From assembly GCA_025266875.1 (NCBI GenBank), contig JALLLT010000045.1, positions 282,593-346,592 on the forward strand: a stretch of 64,000 nucleotides of DNA, in the 5' to 3' direction. Shown piece by piece: positions 61,836-64,000 of this stretch. The DNA is from Fennellomyces sp. T-0311. Its lineage: Eukaryota > Mucoromycota > Mucoromycetes > Mucorales > Lichtheimiaceae. A program made the position numbers and the translations under genes. Position 1 is the stretch's first letter, and every line of letters begins with the position of its first letter. The notes beneath the pieces were generated by a model, which was given only the letters and a program-made list of their open reading frames with translations, made no database searches and was not told the DNA's origin.

Positions 61836-63136
61836 ATGCATCATAAGTTTGACGCTGACAGTTTAAAGCGAATTTCAGAAGTTCACGGACGTATGAAGCA
61901 GCAAGTCTCTGACATTGCGAAGGAACTGAACTGCGATGTCAACGACATCAGAGCAGTCATGCGAGATTTAGATGGCGAGCCTCCTTCGACCATATTTTTG
62001 CCACAGAAGCGTAAAGCGTGGAACGTATTGTGTGGAGATGTTGGGAGAGGTATGAGTGGTACCAATCAAAACGGTGAAAGTAAGTATTTAGCTGACACAT
62101 AAATATCCATGCATGCATTGATGAACTTCAATGCAGGGAACAATAAATCTGGACAATTTGCCATCGAGGCATCAAGAGTATATAAAACTCTGGGAAAAGA
62201 GGATCGCGAGTTGCTTGAGGCTCGAGCAGGCGAATCCACAAGGCCTGCGACTGAAAAAGAAGCGAAAAAAATGTGGAATGAGCTCATTGGTAACTTTAGT
62301 TCGCTCTCACAAGTTGCTCTTGATTGTTTTGGTGCCGAATGTTGCACTCTGTTCAGCAATGCAAGCATAATGGGAAAAAGAGTTAAGAAGGTGCCACTTA
62401 TTACATCTTCAGGTATATAATGAAAGTCACTTTGCTCGTATGGAATACAAGGACTTATGAATAAATGACAATAGATCTGGCTACTGAAGTAGTGACAAAA
62501 TGGCAATTTATGGAGACTTTTCGTTCGCAGGTATTTGTGAATCGCAAAGGTTAGTCTATTCAATTGGATGCGAAGTTGTCATTAAATAATTATGTAGAGA
62601 AACAGAAGCTTGCTTTAGGCGTATCAATTGTTGACGAAAGCGTATCTAACGGCGAATCATCAGAGCAGATACCCAGTAACTTAGCCCAGAGTATTGATGA
62701 TACTAATGAATTCACATTGCCCATGGATGCTTCCTGTATGCTATGTGCTTATTTACGTCGTCGCCCATGAGCTAACGTATTGTTTTTTGCGTAGGTGTTG
62801 ATGAAATGTCTTTTCCTGACAAAACGGAGTTCATCAGAAGATCGCTGCTTCAGATATACAGTAAGTCTGTTATTTTAAAAGTTCCAGTCTGACAGTTTCT
62901 ATAAACAAAAAGATGAGACATCGAAACGCATGGGAAAAAAAGAATACGCCAGCGTGCCTTGGGCTTCGATAGAAAATCGAATGAAAGTCGGAGGTGACGG
63001 ACTGGTTCCGTCGAAAGAATCATGGCGACAGAATTTGCGCTTCGTAAGAGTAAGCAATATGCCAGCTGTTGCTCGCGAGTTCCTTATTTCGAAACTGGTG
63101 GAAAATGAATTCGCATTTGTTTGGGTAAGCTATTAA
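61836..63136 (+). CDS. second gene of KDZ copy 2, identical to 58656-59956
   Basis: Mirror image of the copy-1 gene, starting MHHKFDADSLKRISEVHGRM and ending ENEFAFVWVSY. All translated segments are identical to copy 1. Function unknown; see the copy-1 entry for motifs. Confidence 0.7.
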
Positions 63137-63508
63137 AGCAATGATATGCACGAGAATTTTATACACGTTATAGTAATAACAATGTGACTATGTATCTAAT
63201 GAATCTAGCATACAGGAGCAGGCGCACCACAGTACGATGCACTCTAGTAGCATCCGTGTCTTTTAGTTATATTGGATATAAATAATATCTTCATCATTTA
63301 GTATTTGATTGCCCCATATCCCAAATTTAATGATATATTATTGCTTGTACGTAAGATGTAAAGCTAATCATAATACGAGGATATCTCAGGATTTAGATTA
63401 GAATATACGCATGCTATGTGAAAGAGTGTATGTTTATAAGATAATTCATATTGTGTAGTGTAAGAAGGTGGTACCGAGTACAGAGCATGCTACTTATAGT
63501 GAAATAAT

Positions 63509-64000
63509 CTAGTAGTATCCATTGATAGTATCGTCGTCTTCTATCGCAACAAGATCCTCTACTGTTTGCACGGTTTCCTCTTCTCCATATAACGTGTCAT
63601 CTTGAATGGGCAAGATGACAGCTGTTGCTTGCTGATCCGGAATAGGTATTGCGATGGTGTCAGGATCTTGTGTCTGAGCAGGTGCTTGCCTCTCACGGCT
63701 TTTTGGTATGTACTCCAATTGACTAATAGTTTCAGTTGTCCAGGATAGTACTTGATTGTACCAACGGCTTAAGTATAACATATCGCCTTCCCTATTTCTG
63801 GAATTGGCTACGGTTATTGCAGAGTTCAACGCCGACAGGTATTGTTGGCATCCATCGCGTACTCTCTCTGCTTCACGCTAACGATATACTCTCGTTAGTT
63901 GTCATATTAATCGGGTTATTTTTTACACAGAGTACTTAAAGGACTTAACTAACCTTCAACATTGAAATCTCTTCCTCGGAACGCCTATGATCGTGATACT
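63509..64000 (-). CDS. KDZ transposase of copy 2, C-terminal end only (cut by window edge)
   Basis: The last two exons of the transposase: the exon ending in SEEEISMLK (63957 and beyond), then REAERVRDGC to the terminal EDDDTINGYY at 63509. It is identical to the copy-1 C terminus. The catalytic part lies beyond 64000. Confidence 0.88.

Larger units (their letters stand above)
61636..64000 (-). mobile_element. KDZ transposon, copy 2 (inverted, runs off the window)
   Basis: It mirrors copy 1: every position p corresponds to 121792 minus p, from 61638/60154 to the window end 64000/57792, with no net insertion or deletion over 2,363 bp. All stretches compared were identical. It contains the full second gene and the 3' end of the transposase gene. 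The remaining part, including the other terminal repeat, lies outside. Confidence 0.93.

Overview
This is nuclear DNA from a filamentous fungus, most likely an early-diverging one (Mucoromycota/Mucorales-like). The genes are split by many very short GT-AG introns (about 32-90 nt). There is ATP-citrate lyase, a V-ATPase, a mitochondrial rhomboid protease, a cofactor-independent phosphoglycerate mutase, a MATA-type HMG box and a paired C2H2 protein. The long intergenic stretches are AT-rich and full of transposons. No bacterial operon, CRISPR array or viral gene is visible. The phylum is an inference from gene content and intron style.

Positions 1-13,500 are a host gene block, all on the minus strand: the 5' end of ATP-citrate lyase (cut by the window edge), a decayed relic of a C2H2 gene, the intact C2H2 gene, a many-exon gene that I read as a FAAP100-like Fanconi core-complex subunit, and V-ATPase catalytic subunit A. 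Positions 13,500-27,870 are mostly non-coding. They hold a three-copy dispersed repeat, a tRNA-Gln(CTG), a complete PIF/Harbinger transposon (25-bp inverted repeats, TAA duplication, transposase plus Myb-like protein) and a small GC-rich hairpin island. Positions 27,870-38,470 are again host genes: a ZNFX1/NFX1-type SF1 helicase (minus), a PARL/Pcp1-type rhomboid (plus), phosphoglycerate mutase (plus) and a MATA-HMG-box gene (minus).

Positions 39,900-64,000 are a transposon neighbourhood. A large gene (39,954-44,451) fuses an AT-hook-like N terminus, a Cys-pair region, an intact DEDDy 3'-5' exonuclease and a C-terminal domain of unknown function, and carries one in-frame TAA. Facing it is a Tnp2/CACTA-type element (transposase with a frameshift plus an acidic coiled-coil protein) with a CACTACGGG right terminus and repeated subterminal motifs. 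Next comes a 5'-truncated LINE, then a complete 6.7-kb KDZ element (108-bp inverted repeats, KDZ transposase plus a small HMG-like protein). A second copy of the KDZ element begins at 61,636 in inverted orientation and runs off the window. Between the two copies sits a 1.45-kb kinesin-10-like motor gene fragment, broken by the left KDZ element inside a coding exon.

The most unusual items are the exonuclease-fusion gene beside the Tnp2 element, the FAAP100-like gene, and the inverted KDZ pair enclosing the kinesin fragment with 8-bp flanks that are reverse complements of each other.
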